Source: Shewanellaceae bacterium UBA2521 (GTDB lineage Bacteria; Pseudomonadota; Gammaproteobacteria; Enterobacterales; Shewanellaceae). From it: a DNA stretch of 33,573 nt. Both the position numbers and the translations under genes were made by a program. Shown one piece after another: positions 7,482 through 15,593 of the stretch (within the stretch, counting starts at the first letter, position 1; each line of letters opens with the position of its first letter). The notes below the pieces were generated by a model. It saw only the letters and a program-made list of their open reading frames with translations, did not search any database and was not told the DNA's origin. The stretch is taken from positions 1 to 33,573 of the forward strand of contig DDNL01000082.1 in assembly GCA_002341165.1 (NCBI GenBank), written 5' to 3'.

Positions 7482-9155
7482 ATGCTGAGCCAAATCTACA
7501 TACGTAATTTTGCTATTATTGAGTCTTTAGAGCTTGATTTTAATCTTGGACTCACTTGTATTACAGGTGAAACAGGGGCAGGCAAATCAATTTTACTCGA
7601 CGCTCTTGGGTTATGTTTAGGCGCTCGAGCTGAAAGCCAGATGCTCAAAAACAAACAAGATAAAGCAGATATACTGGTACAATTTAATATACACAACAAC
7701 CCTCAAGCCCAAACTTGGTTACAAGACAAAGATATAGATCATGAAGGCGAATGCATCATACGTCGTCTCATTTATCCAGAAGGACGCTCAAAAGCCTCTA
7801 TCAATGGCTATCCTGTTTCGCTCAATCAATTGAAAGATTTAAGTGATTTACTGCTTCAAATTCATGGTCAGCACGCACATCACGCTCTACTAAAAGCTGA
7901 GAACCAGCGTATCATGCTCGACCAATACGCAGCACATGATGCACTCTGCTCTCAAGTGCAAACCAGTTTTAACACTTGGAAACAAGCACAACATCAGCTC
8001 GATGCACTCCAAGAGCGTCAAGCCACACAGCAAGCAGAACAAGAACTCTTAAATTACCAAATTGAAGAGCTCATAAGCTTTGCACCGCTTGAAGATGAAT
8101 ACCCCACGCTCGAACAAGAACATAAAAAACATGCCAACGGGCAGCAGCTCCTTGAACATTATCAACATTATTTGGCTATACTTCGCGATCAAAGTGAAGG
8201 TAATGTTCAAAGCATGATTGCACGGGTGCAACAAGGTTTAAGTGATTTACAAGATATCGAACCTCAGCTTACTTCTATCTGCGAGATGTTAAATCAAGCA
8301 TCTATTTATCTGGACGAATCGACCTCTGAACTCGACATGCTGTTTGAGCAATGCGACTTGAATCCTGAGCATCTGGCTCACTTAGAATCAAGACTCTCTC
8401 GCTATCATGATCTAGCACGAAAGCATCAAATTCAACCTGAAATGCTGTATCAGCACTTTATGGATTTGCAGCAAAAACTCGATGACTTTGAGCAAGCTGA
8501 TACGCAACTTCATGTATTGAAGCAAGAGATTGTACAATACGAAAATCAATATCATGAACATGCACAAGCTCTGCATCGCTCCAGAACATCTGCTGCAAAA
8601 ACCTTAGGTGAAGCTGTGACGCAGTCGATGCAAAAGCTGAACATGCCGCATGCACACTTTGTGATTGAACTCGATTATCAAAAAGAGAAAAAAACCGTCA
8701 CAGGTGGCGATCAGGTCTGTTACCACTTGTGCACCAATATGGGACAAGCACTTCAACCTGTACGCAAAGTTGCCTCGGGAGGAGAGCTCTCTCGTATTGG
8801 TTTAATTTTGCAGGTTCTCACATCACAAAAAAAAGCAGCGCCTACTTTGATCTTTGATGAAGTCGATACGGGTATCAGCGGTGCAACAGCAGAAGTAGTG
8901 GGACAGCTTTTAAGGACACTTGCCAAGCACACTCAAACTTTGTGCATTACCCATTTGCCTCAAGTTGCAGGGCTTGGACATCATCATATTTTGGTGGAAA
9001 AGTGCCATGAAGCAGGTACAACGCAAACTCGATTAAGCACTTTATCACTTGAACAAAGGCAGCGCGAGCTAGCACGTCTGTTAGCAGGAAACACCATTAC
9101 AGAAAGTGCGCTTGAAAATGCAAAACAACTACTGTGTCAGGCTGAAGAGACCTAA
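7482..9155 (+). CDS. recN: DNA repair protein RecN (SMC-like ATPase)
   Basis: SMC-like ATPase acting in double-strand break repair. The frame opens at 7365 inside nadK. I place the start at ATG 7482, where the protein begins MLSQIYIRNFAIIESLEL as in the family (557 residues, normal length). Walker A GETGAGKS is at 29-36. The centre (about 150-370) is a Gln/Glu/Leu-rich coiled coil. The C-terminal head has the signature motif VASGGELSRIGLILQVL, Walker B TLIFDEVDTGISG and the switch LCITHLPQVAGLGHH. It lies 70 bases after nadK with its own likely promoter. In E. coli this gene is under LexA control; no full SOS box is visible here. Confidence 0.96.
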   Translation: MLSQIYIRNFAIIESLELDFNLGLTCITGETGAGKSILLDALGLCLGARAESQMLKNKQDKADILVQFNIHNNPQAQTWLQDKDIDHEGECIIRRLIYPEGRSKASINGYPVSLNQLKDLSDLLLQIHGQHAHHALLKAENQRIMLDQYAAHDALCSQVQTSFNTWKQAQHQLDALQERQATQQAEQELLNYQIEELISFAPLEDEYPTLEQEHKKHANGQQLLEHYQHYLAILRDQSEGNVQSMIARVQQGLSDLQDIEPQLTSICEMLNQASIYLDESTSELDMLFEQCDLNPEHLAHLESRLSRYHDLARKHQIQPEMLYQHFMDLQQKLDDFEQADTQLHVLKQEIVQYENQYHEHAQALHRSRTSAAKTLGEAVTQSMQKLNMPHAHFVIELDYQKEKKTVTGGDQVCYHLCTNMGQALQPVRKVASGGELSRIGLILQVLTSQKKAAPTLIFDEVDTGISGATAEVVGQLLRTLAKHTQTLCITHLPQVAGLGHHHILVEKCHEAGTTQTRLSTLSLEQRQRELARLLAGNTITESALENAKQLLCQAEET

Positions 9156-9178
9156 GTCCAGTGAAAAGAGAAGAAAGC

Positions 9179-9207
9179 TTGTTTATCTGCGATGAACTCG
9201 GTATGAT
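9179..9207 (+). promoter_or_regulatory. Candidate sigma70 promoter of bamE
   Basis: TTGTTT (9179-9184), 17 bases, then TATGAT (9202-9207). The transcript would begin near 9214, leaving almost no leader before the TTG at 9222 and a normal short leader before the ATG at 9243. Confidence 0.5.
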
Positions 9208-9221
9208 AAAAAACAGAACAA

Positions 9222-9605
9222 TTGAAAAAAACAAATACTTTTATGTCTTTAATATCCAAAACATGCCAATTGGCTCTACTTTTATGCACGCTGATCACAG
9301 CACATGGCTGTTCCAGCTGGGTGTATCGCATTGATATTCCGCAAGGAAATTATATTGACGAAAGACAAGTCAAAAAACTACGTGTGAATATGACGCGCGA
9401 TCAGGTGGAATATGTTCTAGGTAAAGCGATGATAAGAGATAGCTTCGACGATAAATATGCCTATTACATCTATCATCTTAAATCTGGGAAAAGTGATGAA
9501 ATCACGCAAAAAAAGCTCATCGTTGAGTTTGAAAAGGATCGTGTGGTTCAGATAAAAAGTGATTATGAACTCAGCCCTGATTTCAATACACCTTTGTCTG
9601 AATAA
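9222..9605 (+). CDS. bamE: Outer membrane assembly lipoprotein BamE (SmpA/OmlA)
   Basis: Small lipoprotein of the BAM complex, which inserts beta-barrel proteins into the outer membrane. A hydrophobic signal segment ends in LITAHGCSS. The Cys is the likely lipidation site, though the lipobox (A-H-G-C) is atypical. The mature part has VYRIDIPQGNYIDERQVKKL, then MTRDQVEYVLGKAMIRDSF and YAYYIYHLKSG, which match BamE closely. The listed start is a TTG at 9222 (127 residues, with Lys-Lys giving a positive n-region). The ATG at 9243 (120 residues) is equally plausible and fits the promoter better; neither has a clear ribosome binding site. It follows recN as in E. coli and is closed by a terminator at 9655. 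Confidence 0.9.
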   Translation: MKKTNTFMSLISKTCQLALLLCTLITAHGCSSWVYRIDIPQGNYIDERQVKKLRVNMTRDQVEYVLGKAMIRDSFDDKYAYYIYHLKSGKSDEITQKKLIVEFEKDRVVQIKSDYELSPDFNTPLSE

Positions 9606-9654
9606 ACAATACACACCACCAGCTTGAACTGTTCAACATCATCAAGCTTTCTGC

Positions 9655-9682
9655 AAAAGCCTTTTTTAAAGAAGGCTTTTTT
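9655..9682. terminator. Bidirectional terminator between bamE and the pirin gene
   Basis: AAAAGCCTT (9655-9663) and AAGGCTTTT (9672-9680) form a 9-bp stem with an 8-base loop. T runs appear on both strands, the better one after bamE. It lies between convergent genes. Confidence 0.85.
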
Positions 9683-9706
9683 GATCAGGCTTCAGATAGA
9701 TAAAAT

Positions 9707-10567
9707 TCAAACTAGCGTATCAGGATCATCGATAACAGGCGCAAACTTACCTTGCTGCCAATCGTCAAGAGCCTGGTCTAAACGCGCTTTCTGACTTGCT
9801 ACAAAATTCCAAGCCATAAATCGAGGCGGCATTTTGGCACCACCTAAAACCAATAGTTTTGCAAAAGTGTTTGCTTGCACCTTCACCTTGGCTTGCTCTT
9901 GTAAAATAATCAGCTGCTTGGGCTGCACTTTTTGTCCATCTACACAAACTTCGCCTTCGAGTACGTACAAAGCCAGTTCTTCTTGTTGAGGCAAAGATAT
10001 ATCAGCTTGCGCAGGTAGTTTCAGTTTCATGTATAAGGTATCGCAAAAGGTGATCACAGGAGAAGTATGTCCGTAAGCCTGACCCATCAACAGTTCCACT
10101 TCAACCTGCCCTTCATGAAACTGAGGTAGATCCTGCGCAGGATAATGATAAAAAGCAGGATCGCACTCTTCAATGTGATCAGGCAAAGCTTGCCAAAGTT
10201 GAATGCCATGCACAGAGTGCGTTTGCTGGCGCAATTTTGCGGGCGTTCTTTCCGAATGCGCAATGCCGCGTCCTGCAACCATCAGATTGATAGCTCCTGC
10301 TGTGATTGTCTCTTTGGAGCCCAAAGAATCTCGATGCAGTATTTCACCTTCAAACAAATAAGTGACGGTCGCTAGGTTCACATGAGGATGAGGTGGCACA
10401 TCAACACCTTGATGCATAGAAAATTGCTTAGGGCCGAAATGATCAAAAAAGATCCAAGGCCCTATGGTCGTTTGTCCCGCAAAAGGCAGTAAGCGTAAAA
10501 TGGGCATGCCACCTAATTGCACGCTTTGTGGTTGTACTTGATATTTGATCATCTGTCCTTGAGTCAT
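9707..10567 (-). CDS. Pirin family protein
   Basis: A double-cupin protein of the pirin family; bacterial members include quercetin 2,3-dioxygenases and regulators of central metabolism. I see the N-terminal cupin motifs FFDHFGP, then VPPHPHVNLATVTYLFEGEILHRDSLGS with metal-binding His residues, and GAINLMVAGRGIAHSE. The C-terminal half carries a second, degenerate cupin and ends around APVIDDPDTLV. The start chosen is ATG 10567 (286 residues), with AAGGA 8 bases upstream. The frame extends to an ATG at 10600 that also has a GGAG upstream, so 11 extra residues are possible. The gene is monocistronic, convergent with bamE, and separated from its upstream neighbour by a terminator. The in vivo role is not readable from sequence. 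Confidence 0.85.
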   Translation of the reverse strand: MTQGQMIKYQVQPQSVQLGGMPILRLLPFAGQTTIGPWIFFDHFGPKQFSMHQGVDVPPHPHVNLATVTYLFEGEILHRDSLGSKETITAGAINLMVAGRGIAHSERTPAKLRQQTHSVHGIQLWQALPDHIEECDPAFYHYPAQDLPQFHEGQVEVELLMGQAYGHTSPVITFCDTLYMKLKLPAQADISLPQQEELALYVLEGEVCVDGQKVQPKQLIILQEQAKVKVQANTFAKLLVLGGAKMPPRFMAWNFVASQKARLDQALDDWQQGKFAPVIDDPDTLV

Positions 10568-10638
10568 CTGCTTAGTCCTTCTTTCATTTTGATGATGCAC
10601 ACTCCATGATAGTGGATCAGATGCGTATTAGCGATCAC

Positions 10639-10670
10639 AAAAAAAGCGCACTCTTTCCAATGCGCTTTTT
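10639..10670 (-). terminator. Rho-independent terminator of the tail-fibre-like gene
   Basis: AAAAAGCGCA (10641-10650) and TGCGCTTTTT (10661-10670) form a perfect 10-bp stem around a 10-base loop, with a T run on the minus strand. It lies 32 bases beyond the stop of the gene at 10702. Confidence 0.9.
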
Positions 10671-10701
10671 GTGCAAGCAAGTTAAAGGCTCTCTCAACAC
10701 T

Positions 10702-12180
10702 TTATCCCAAAGCGATGCCTCGCAAATACATTTGGGGTTTTGCGGTTGAGCCAAACACTTTAAGTTCGGCGAACTCTTCGTGTCCATCCATATCCAAAAT
10801 CGTAAAAATCAAAATATCACCTTCAGTAAATTGCTCTAGAGGTACCGTTGCCGATCCTGCATTCACAAAATTCAAGATTCGATTTGCTGCTGCGACTGCA
10901 CCTTTATAGACATTGAAGTTAATCGCTGAATGACCTGCTTGCATTTTAATCGTATAAGGATGCTGCGGATCATGAACAGCTTTTGGTATGGTAAAAAGCA
11001 CGAGTTCAGGTTCTTTTTCCGTGATCGGATAACGTGTAGAGAACAATAGCCCTGAGTGAGTGACTGGTGTGGGATTAAAAAGAATCGTGTTTTGGTACGC
11101 TTCTTTTTTCGATTCTGCTAATACATCAACTTCACGGCCGACCTCAAGTAGAGAGAGACGCGTCTCCACTAACTGCTGTGTTTGCTCTTCTGTCGCCAGC
11201 TTTTTGCCGTTAAGCGTAGGACAATGTTGATAATCGATCACGCCTGACTGAGCGTCTAACTGATATACATATGTTGCTGTGGTTGCAAGTTGTAAACCTT
11301 TATCTGACGCTTCCCAAAAAGTACGGCAATCATCCTCACCATAATGCCCTACATAAAGAGCTCTTGTTCTCAAGGTTCCATCGAGCTCGACGTTACCTTT
11401 TAATGCTGTATCTTTCGTTAAACAATTTTGTAAGGCTGCATCTAATTTTTCTTTATCGGTTTTAATTTGTAACGCATCAAGATAGCATGGCTGAACTTTT
11501 TCATGATTCACTTGCGTGATTGCAGCAAAAGACAGATTATACTGCGTATCTTTGTGGACAGAAGTCACACCATGAGGAAAAGCTTTAATCTCACCTTCGC
11601 TGATAGGGTGTCTATCTCTTTTTTCATGCTCTGTAGCAGCAGGTAGAGCCTTTAATGGATAAATCGAGCTCCGCACTTGATACACATATTGGCCACGCAG
11701 CCAAAACACACATAAATCGGATTGGCGATCATACTGATAGTCGCCTAAAAGATAACAGCGACCCTTTTGTACTATGGATAAAGGCGCAAAATACTCAGGA
11801 GAGATACCCCACCCAGAACTTTGTAGTGCAAACTTAGCTTGCAGAGCCCCTTCATATTGCTTTGGATCCGCAGTGTTCTTACCTATACCATACCTCCATT
11901 GGCCAAGATGACCTTGGTTGATTTCAAAATAACCGGTACCTCGGCTAGATCCTTGTCTGATCATAACAGGATAAAACTTATCAACGTCATAAACTGAGCT
12001 GTCGGATAAATCAAGTTCCGTCCAGGCACTATTGACTTTATGCTGCTCTAAATCATGGATATCGCTATCAATCTGATTAAAGCCGTCTGCAATACGCAGC
12101 ACATCTTTTTGCAATACGTTACGAGGGTGAGGTAGTGGGTACTTTTTATGTTTAGTTTGATCTGGTGTATTGTGTGTCAT
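10702..12180 (-). CDS. Large protein resembling phage tail-fibre proteins (orphan)
   Basis: A 492-residue protein with no signal peptide or membrane segment. The N-terminus (about 16-47) reads YPLPHPRNVLQKDVLRIADG, then FNQIDSDIHDLE. That is the pattern found at the start of many phage tail-fibre proteins: a Pro-His-Pro-x-N segment followed by a short heptad helix. A middle block has FYPVMIRQGS and GYFEINQG. Residues about 255-335 read like a fibre segment, with KGNVELDGTLRTRALYVG and PTLNGKKLATEEQTQQLVE. The C-terminal ~120 residues (from about FNPTPVTHSGLLF) look beta-rich. AAGGAG lies 6 bases before the ATG. No capsid, tail, lysis or integrase gene is near; it has its own terminator and sits between pirin and glk. 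Function unknown: prophage remnant, domesticated fibre, or part of a particle encoded elsewhere. The fibre resemblance is from memory of the family. Confidence 0.5.
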   Translation of the reverse strand: MTHNTPDQTKHKKYPLPHPRNVLQKDVLRIADGFNQIDSDIHDLEQHKVNSAWTELDLSDSSVYDVDKFYPVMIRQGSSRGTGYFEINQGHLGQWRYGIGKNTADPKQYEGALQAKFALQSSGWGISPEYFAPLSIVQKGRCYLLGDYQYDRQSDLCVFWLRGQYVYQVRSSIYPLKALPAATEHEKRDRHPISEGEIKAFPHGVTSVHKDTQYNLSFAAITQVNHEKVQPCYLDALQIKTDKEKLDAALQNCLTKDTALKGNVELDGTLRTRALYVGHYGEDDCRTFWEASDKGLQLATTATYVYQLDAQSGVIDYQHCPTLNGKKLATEEQTQQLVETRLSLLEVGREVDVLAESKKEAYQNTILFNPTPVTHSGLLFSTRYPITEKEPELVLFTIPKAVHDPQHPYTIKMQAGHSAINFNVYKGAVAAANRILNFVNAGSATVPLEQFTEGDILIFTILDMDGHEEFAELKVFGSTAKPQMYLRGIALG

Positions 12181-12376
12181 GATGACTCCTTGATAATGAA
12201 TTCAATAAAACAATAAACCTCTTGAACTCTCTTTCTCTCCACATTAACACTATGAGCAAAGGCTCATACACATAAAAGTCATATCAAAAAACAAAAATAC
12301 TGAATCAACAGCTAAAAAGAAGCATAAAACAACAACAAAATAAGGGAAAAAAACAATCGATTTATAGATATAAAAA
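12181..12376. other. AT-rich leader of the tail-fibre-like gene
   Basis: About 200 bases without a coding frame, probably holding the promoter of the minus-strand gene starting at 12180. It contains a perfect small hairpin, ATGAGC-AAAG-GCTCAT (12252-12267), and long A/T runs. I could not settle on a -35/-10 pair. Confidence 0.4.
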
Positions 12377-12400
12377 AACCGCGCTTAAAAAAGCACGGTT
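12371..12400 (-). terminator. Rho-independent terminator of glk
   Basis: AACCGCGCTT (12377-12386) and AAGCACGGTT (12391-12400) pair through a 10-bp stem with one G-T wobble and a 4-base loop. A 7-base T run follows on the minus strand. It is 67 bases past the glk stop. Confidence 0.85.
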
Positions 12401-12466
12401 TTCTACTCTAGAAGAGTTACTCCATTCTACATGAACTTCTTGTTTTAACAAGCCCTTTTAAAAAAT

Positions 12467-13447
12467 TTATTCGGCAGAAAAAGCTTGTGCAGCACCCATA
12501 AGCGCAGCTTTATCTTCCATACAAATATAAACCGGCACTTGTTGTAAATAATTAAACATAGGTTTTCGTTGTGTGAAAGCTTCGGCAAATTGACATTCTG
12601 CTTGAATAAAATCGAGCCACTGTGGTAACACACCACCTGAAAACACGAGAGAGCGAGCACCTTGCACCAAAACCGTATCGGCTGCAACACCTGCAAGCCA
12701 ATGACAAAAAATTTGCATCACTTTCATGCAGTCTGGATGTCCCGCCAAACCTGCTTCGCTGATTTCATAAGGTGTTTTAACCGAAGTGCTCGGCTTGCCT
12801 TCTACTTTAAGCCAATGCTGATACAAATAAGACAAACCTGTACCTGATAACACATGCTCAATCGAGACAAAATCTAGCTCTTGTTGCATGGATGCAAGAA
12901 TACGCGCTTGCAGCGGATCATAAGCAGCTAAAGCCTGATGCCCTCCTTCACAAGGAATCACAGCTTGAGATTGAGGTGCATACAAAGCAAAACCTAAACC
13001 TGTTCCAGGACCCACAGCAGAAATAGGTGTGTTTTGATCAGCATGACCTGATTTAATACAAGCAAGCTGATCGGGCTTTAATAAAGCAAGAGCGTAAGCA
13101 AAAGCTTCAAAATCATTGATCAACTTCACACACTCTAAACCTGTTTGTTGCTGCAAATTTTGAGCACAAAGCAGCCAAGGTAAATTGGTGAGCTGCACTT
13201 GTTGATCAACAGAAACAGGACCTGCTACAGCGAAACAAGCAAACTTTGGTGGCGTGATACCTTGATCAATAAGATAAGCTTGGTAAGCACATACTGCATC
13301 AGCAAATACGCTATAATCTTTGCTTGGTAGCTTTTTCCAGTGTTTAAGTTCAACATGCTGTGGTGTGTGAAATGCAACAGCAAAACGAATATGGGTACCG
13401 CCTACATCGGCTACAATACTTGGATGTTTTTGATGTTCTAATGCCAT
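12467..13447 (-). CDS. glk: Glucokinase
   Basis: ATP-dependent phosphorylation of glucose to glucose 6-phosphate in the cytoplasm. The 326-residue protein has the features of the proteobacterial Glk family: phosphate-1 VADVGGTHIRFAVA (12-25), FACFAVAGPVSVDQQVQLTNLPW, the sugar-site LINDFEAFAYALALL, adenosine-side GPGTGLGFALY, the PCEGGHQALA segment with conserved Glu-Gly-Gly-His, and EHVLSGTGLSYLY. Length is normal. It stands alone between the yqcA stop (67 bases upstream) and its own terminator. The ribosome binding site is weak (AGAAAG). A 18-bp palindrome lies upstream and could be an operator. Confidence 0.93.
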   Translation of the reverse strand: MALEHQKHPSIVADVGGTHIRFAVAFHTPQHVELKHWKKLPSKDYSVFADAVCAYQAYLIDQGITPPKFACFAVAGPVSVDQQVQLTNLPWLLCAQNLQQQTGLECVKLINDFEAFAYALALLKPDQLACIKSGHADQNTPISAVGPGTGLGFALYAPQSQAVIPCEGGHQALAAYDPLQARILASMQQELDFVSIEHVLSGTGLSYLYQHWLKVEGKPSTSVKTPYEISEAGLAGHPDCMKVMQIFCHWLAGVAADTVLVQGARSLVFSGGVLPQWLDFIQAECQFAEAFTQRKPMFNYLQQVPVYICMEDKAALMGAAQAFSAE

Positions 13448-13483
13448 TTTTCTACTTTCTAGTTCATGTAAATCGATATCATA

Positions 13484-13501
13484 CTATTTAATGTTAAATA
13501 G
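13484..13501. repeat. 18-bp palindrome between yqcA and glk
   Basis: CTATTTAA and TTAAATAG are perfect 8-base arms around a TG centre, 36 bases before the glk ATG. It could be an operator or a weak 3' hairpin of the yqcA transcript; no T run follows on the minus strand. Confidence 0.5.
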
Positions 13502-13513
13502 CTCAGATGCATA

Positions 13514-13978
13514 TCAAAGGCTCACGAGCTGCTCGACCCACAGCTTGCTCCACGAGCAAGCTTCAGGCTCAGCATCAAAGTGCTCTGCCGCATCAATTTT
13601 ATGCATAGGTAATACCACTTGTGCTTGCAGTTGCTGCATCAAATCATCAAATAAAACGCCAGCTCGGCAAAAATGCGGATAACTCGAATCACCTAGAGCA
13701 ATAATACCATAAGATAAGTCTTCGAGTGAAGGCATGGTCTCATTGAGCTTGGTATACAAAGGTACAATGGTATCTGGTAATTCACCTTCACCAGTTGTGG
13801 AAATAACCACTAATAGTGCATCATTTTTTGATAATTCACCTAAAGGGAGATCTAAAGCATCTTCATAAACTTCTACTTCATAACCTTGCTCGGTTAATTC
13901 TTCCTCTACAGCATAAGCTGAACGCTCTGCATTGCCATGCACAGTGCCGAAAACAATGTGAATTTTATATTCAGTCAT
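13514..13978 (-). CDS. yqcA: YqcA-type flavodoxin
   Basis: A short-chain flavodoxin-domain protein (154 residues) expected to bind FMN and carry electrons. The FMN phosphate loop is FGTVHGNAERSAYAVEEEL near the N-terminus. Other flavin-side segments are VVISTTGEGELPDTIVPLY and GIIALGDSSYPHFCRAG. The STTGxGxLPD pattern is shared with E. coli YqcA and with MioC. I choose YqcA over MioC because the two upstream genes are truC and yqcC, the E. coli yqcC-truC-yqcA order. It starts 9 bases after the truC stop, so the three form an operon. The physiological redox partner is unknown. Confidence 0.85.
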   Translation of the reverse strand: MTEYKIHIVFGTVHGNAERSAYAVEEELTEQGYEVEVYEDALDLPLGELSKNDALLVVISTTGEGELPDTIVPLYTKLNETMPSLEDLSYGIIALGDSSYPHFCRAGVLFDDLMQQLQAQVVLPMHKIDAAEHFDAEPEACSWSKLWVEQLVSL

Positions 13979-13987
13979 ACGCTTGTC

Positions 13988-14719
13988 TCACTTTGAGCTG
14001 GGTAAGTGCCAATTAAATTGAGCAGCTAATTGAATGAAGGTCTCATCAAACTCAGTTTGAATGACCTGCTGCTTTTTTTCAAGAGGATGCATGAAAGAGA
14101 TTGATTTTGCAATCAATAAAAGTCTTGAACTCTCAAATTGCTCTCTAAAAAATCGGTTATGCTTGCCGTCACCATGCGTTGTATCTCCCACAATAGGATG
14201 CCTTAAGTGTGCCAAATGACGCCTTAGCTGATGTTTTCTTCCTGTTTTAGGCTCTAACCTTACAAGAGAATACCGTGTTGTAGGATAACGACCCACAGCA
14301 AAAGGAAGTTCCACTTGAGCACACCCTTGGTAAAAAGTAATCGCCTCTTGCGCAGCTTTATCTATCTTTGCTTGCTTATCGGCAATCTTATCGAGCTCTT
14401 CTTGTAAAGGATAATCTAAAGTATCAGTTTGTGTGAGGTAGCCCCGTACAATAGCATAATAAACCTTATCAACCTGCTGGTTTTGGAACTGCTGGCATAG
14501 AAGATGCGCCACAACAGATGACTTAGCAAAAAGCAGTACTCCCGATGTAGGTCGGTCTAAACGGTGTACAGGATAAACATGCTGTCCTATTTGATCGCGT
14601 ACAAGTTGCATAGCAAAAAGAGTTTCTCTGCGGGCTAAAGCACTACGATGCACGAGCAGCCCTGCTGGTTTATGCACTGCAATCAGTGCTTCATCTTCAT
14701 AGAGGACATCTAACAACAT
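13988..14719 (-). CDS. truC: tRNA pseudouridine(65) synthase TruC
   Basis: Member of the RluC/RluD pseudouridine synthase family; TruC makes pseudouridine 65 in certain tRNAs. The 243-residue protein lacks the S4 domain of RluC/D, as TruC does. It has the N-terminal VLYEDEALIAVHKPAGLLVH, then HRLDRPTSGVLLFAKSS containing the catalytic Asp55, and later PKTGRKHQLRRHLAHLRHPIVGDTTHGDG. It lies between yqcC (7 bases upstream) and yqcA (9 bases downstream). This context favours TruC over RluA-like paralogues. Confidence 0.92.
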   Translation of the reverse strand: MLLDVLYEDEALIAVHKPAGLLVHRSALARRETLFAMQLVRDQIGQHVYPVHRLDRPTSGVLLFAKSSVVAHLLCQQFQNQQVDKVYYAIVRGYLTQTDTLDYPLQEELDKIADKQAKIDKAAQEAITFYQGCAQVELPFAVGRYPTTRYSLVRLEPKTGRKHQLRRHLAHLRHPIVGDTTHGDGKHNRFFREQFESSRLLLIAKSISFMHPLEKKQQVIQTEFDETFIQLAAQFNWHLPSSK

Positions 14720-14726
14720 AACTGAG

Positions 14727-15038
14727 TTAGACTTCGCTTAAGGAGGCATCAAAGGATCGAAGTAATTCAATTAAAAGTTTTTTATCTAATTGATTCTGCC
14801 ACACATGTTCAGCCATAGGAGCAATGAGCGCTTTCTTAGGTAGAGGCTGTTGTTGTGTTAATAACGCATGCATCTTAGGTATGAGAATAAATTGCAACCA
14901 CTGTTCAAAGTTTAAAGTATCGCAGCAAAACGGTTCCGCACTACGCAGAAGTTGCGGATCAATTTCTTCCTCTTGCCACAGCTTTAAAGCTTTCAATTCT
15001 GATTCAATATCTAAAAGTATCTGCCTTATTTCTGCCAT
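14727..15038 (-). CDS. yqcC: YqcC family protein (DUF446)
   Basis: A 103-residue mostly helical cytoplasmic protein of unknown function. The family hallmark is present at about 33-55: SAEPFCCDTLNFEQWLQF followed by ILIPKMHALL. It is first gene of yqcC-truC-yqcA and may act with TruC, but that is guilt by association. A TATAAT-like box lies about 50 bases upstream on the minus strand (complement of 15088-15093) without a convincing -35. Confidence 0.9.
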   Translation of the reverse strand: MAEIRQILLDIESELKALKLWQEEEIDPQLLRSAEPFCCDTLNFEQWLQFILIPKMHALLTQQQPLPKKALIAPMAEHVWQNQLDKKLLIELLRSFDASLSEV

Positions 15039-15155
15039 ACCTTATTTCAACCCTTCTACAACTTATATAACATCTTTCATGAACAGCATTATATAATAAA
15101 TACAGACTATGGTGCTAATTGTAAATCGGTTATAAACGATCATTATTTCCTGAAC

Positions 15156-15184
15156 TTGATTGTTTTCTTTTATTTATAGATAAT
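15156..15184 (+). promoter_or_regulatory. Candidate sigma70 promoter of dgkA
   Basis: TTGATT (15156-15161), 17 bases, then GATAAT (15179-15184). The transcript start would be near 15191, downstream of the in-frame ATG at 15186, which supports the later ATG at 15213 as the true dgkA start. Confidence 0.55.
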
Positions 15185-15212
15185 AATGCTTTTAATTTAC
15201 AGTTTATTTTTT

Positions 15213-15593
15213 ATGAAACCTAACCACACTGGACTTTATCGTATCCTAAAAGCAACTCAATATAGCTGGCAAGGATTAAAAGCTGCGTTCAAATTCGAAG
15301 CTGCATTTAGACAAGAGCTACTGATGCTTACTCTAGCTTTACCTTTTATATTGTGGATTGATATCAGTGCTATAGAGAAAGCGTTCTTGATCAGTACAGT
15401 GTTTTTATTACTGATTGTTGAGTTATTGAACTCAGCCATAGAAGCTGTTGTAGATAGAATTGGGAGTGAACATCATGAGCTTAGCGGAAGAGCTAAAGAT
15501 ATCGCGTCTTCAGCTATTTTTGTAACCTTTGTGATGATCGGCGTGACATGGCCACTCATTTTATGGGAACCTATCACGCGTCTCTTCTCTTAA
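15213..15593 (+). CDS. dgkA: Diacylglycerol kinase (prokaryotic DgkA)
   Basis: Small inner-membrane kinase that phosphorylates diacylglycerol to phosphatidate, recycling lipid from membrane-derived carbohydrate synthesis. Chosen start is ATG 15213 (126 residues, MKPNHTGLYRILKATQYSW), the usual family N-terminus. The ATG at 15186 lies before the predicted transcript start and adds nine atypical residues. An amphipathic N-terminal helix is followed by three membrane helices. Helix 2 and the following loop carry the active-site motif VELLNSAIEAVVDRI, then GSEHHELSGRAKDIASSA. Its stop codon directly abuts the stop of the convergent gene at 15594, with no terminator between. Confidence 0.95.
   Translation: MKPNHTGLYRILKATQYSWQGLKAAFKFEAAFRQELLMLTLALPFILWIDISAIEKAFLISTVFLLLIVELLNSAIEAVVDRIGSEHHELSGRAKDIASSAIFVTFVMIGVTWPLILWEPITRLFS

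Noticed and set aside
13514..13978. MioC and therefore a nearby oriC
   Set aside because: The flavodoxin lies in the yqcC-truC-yqcA order; no DnaA-box cluster or origin neighbours (gidA, dnaA) were seen.
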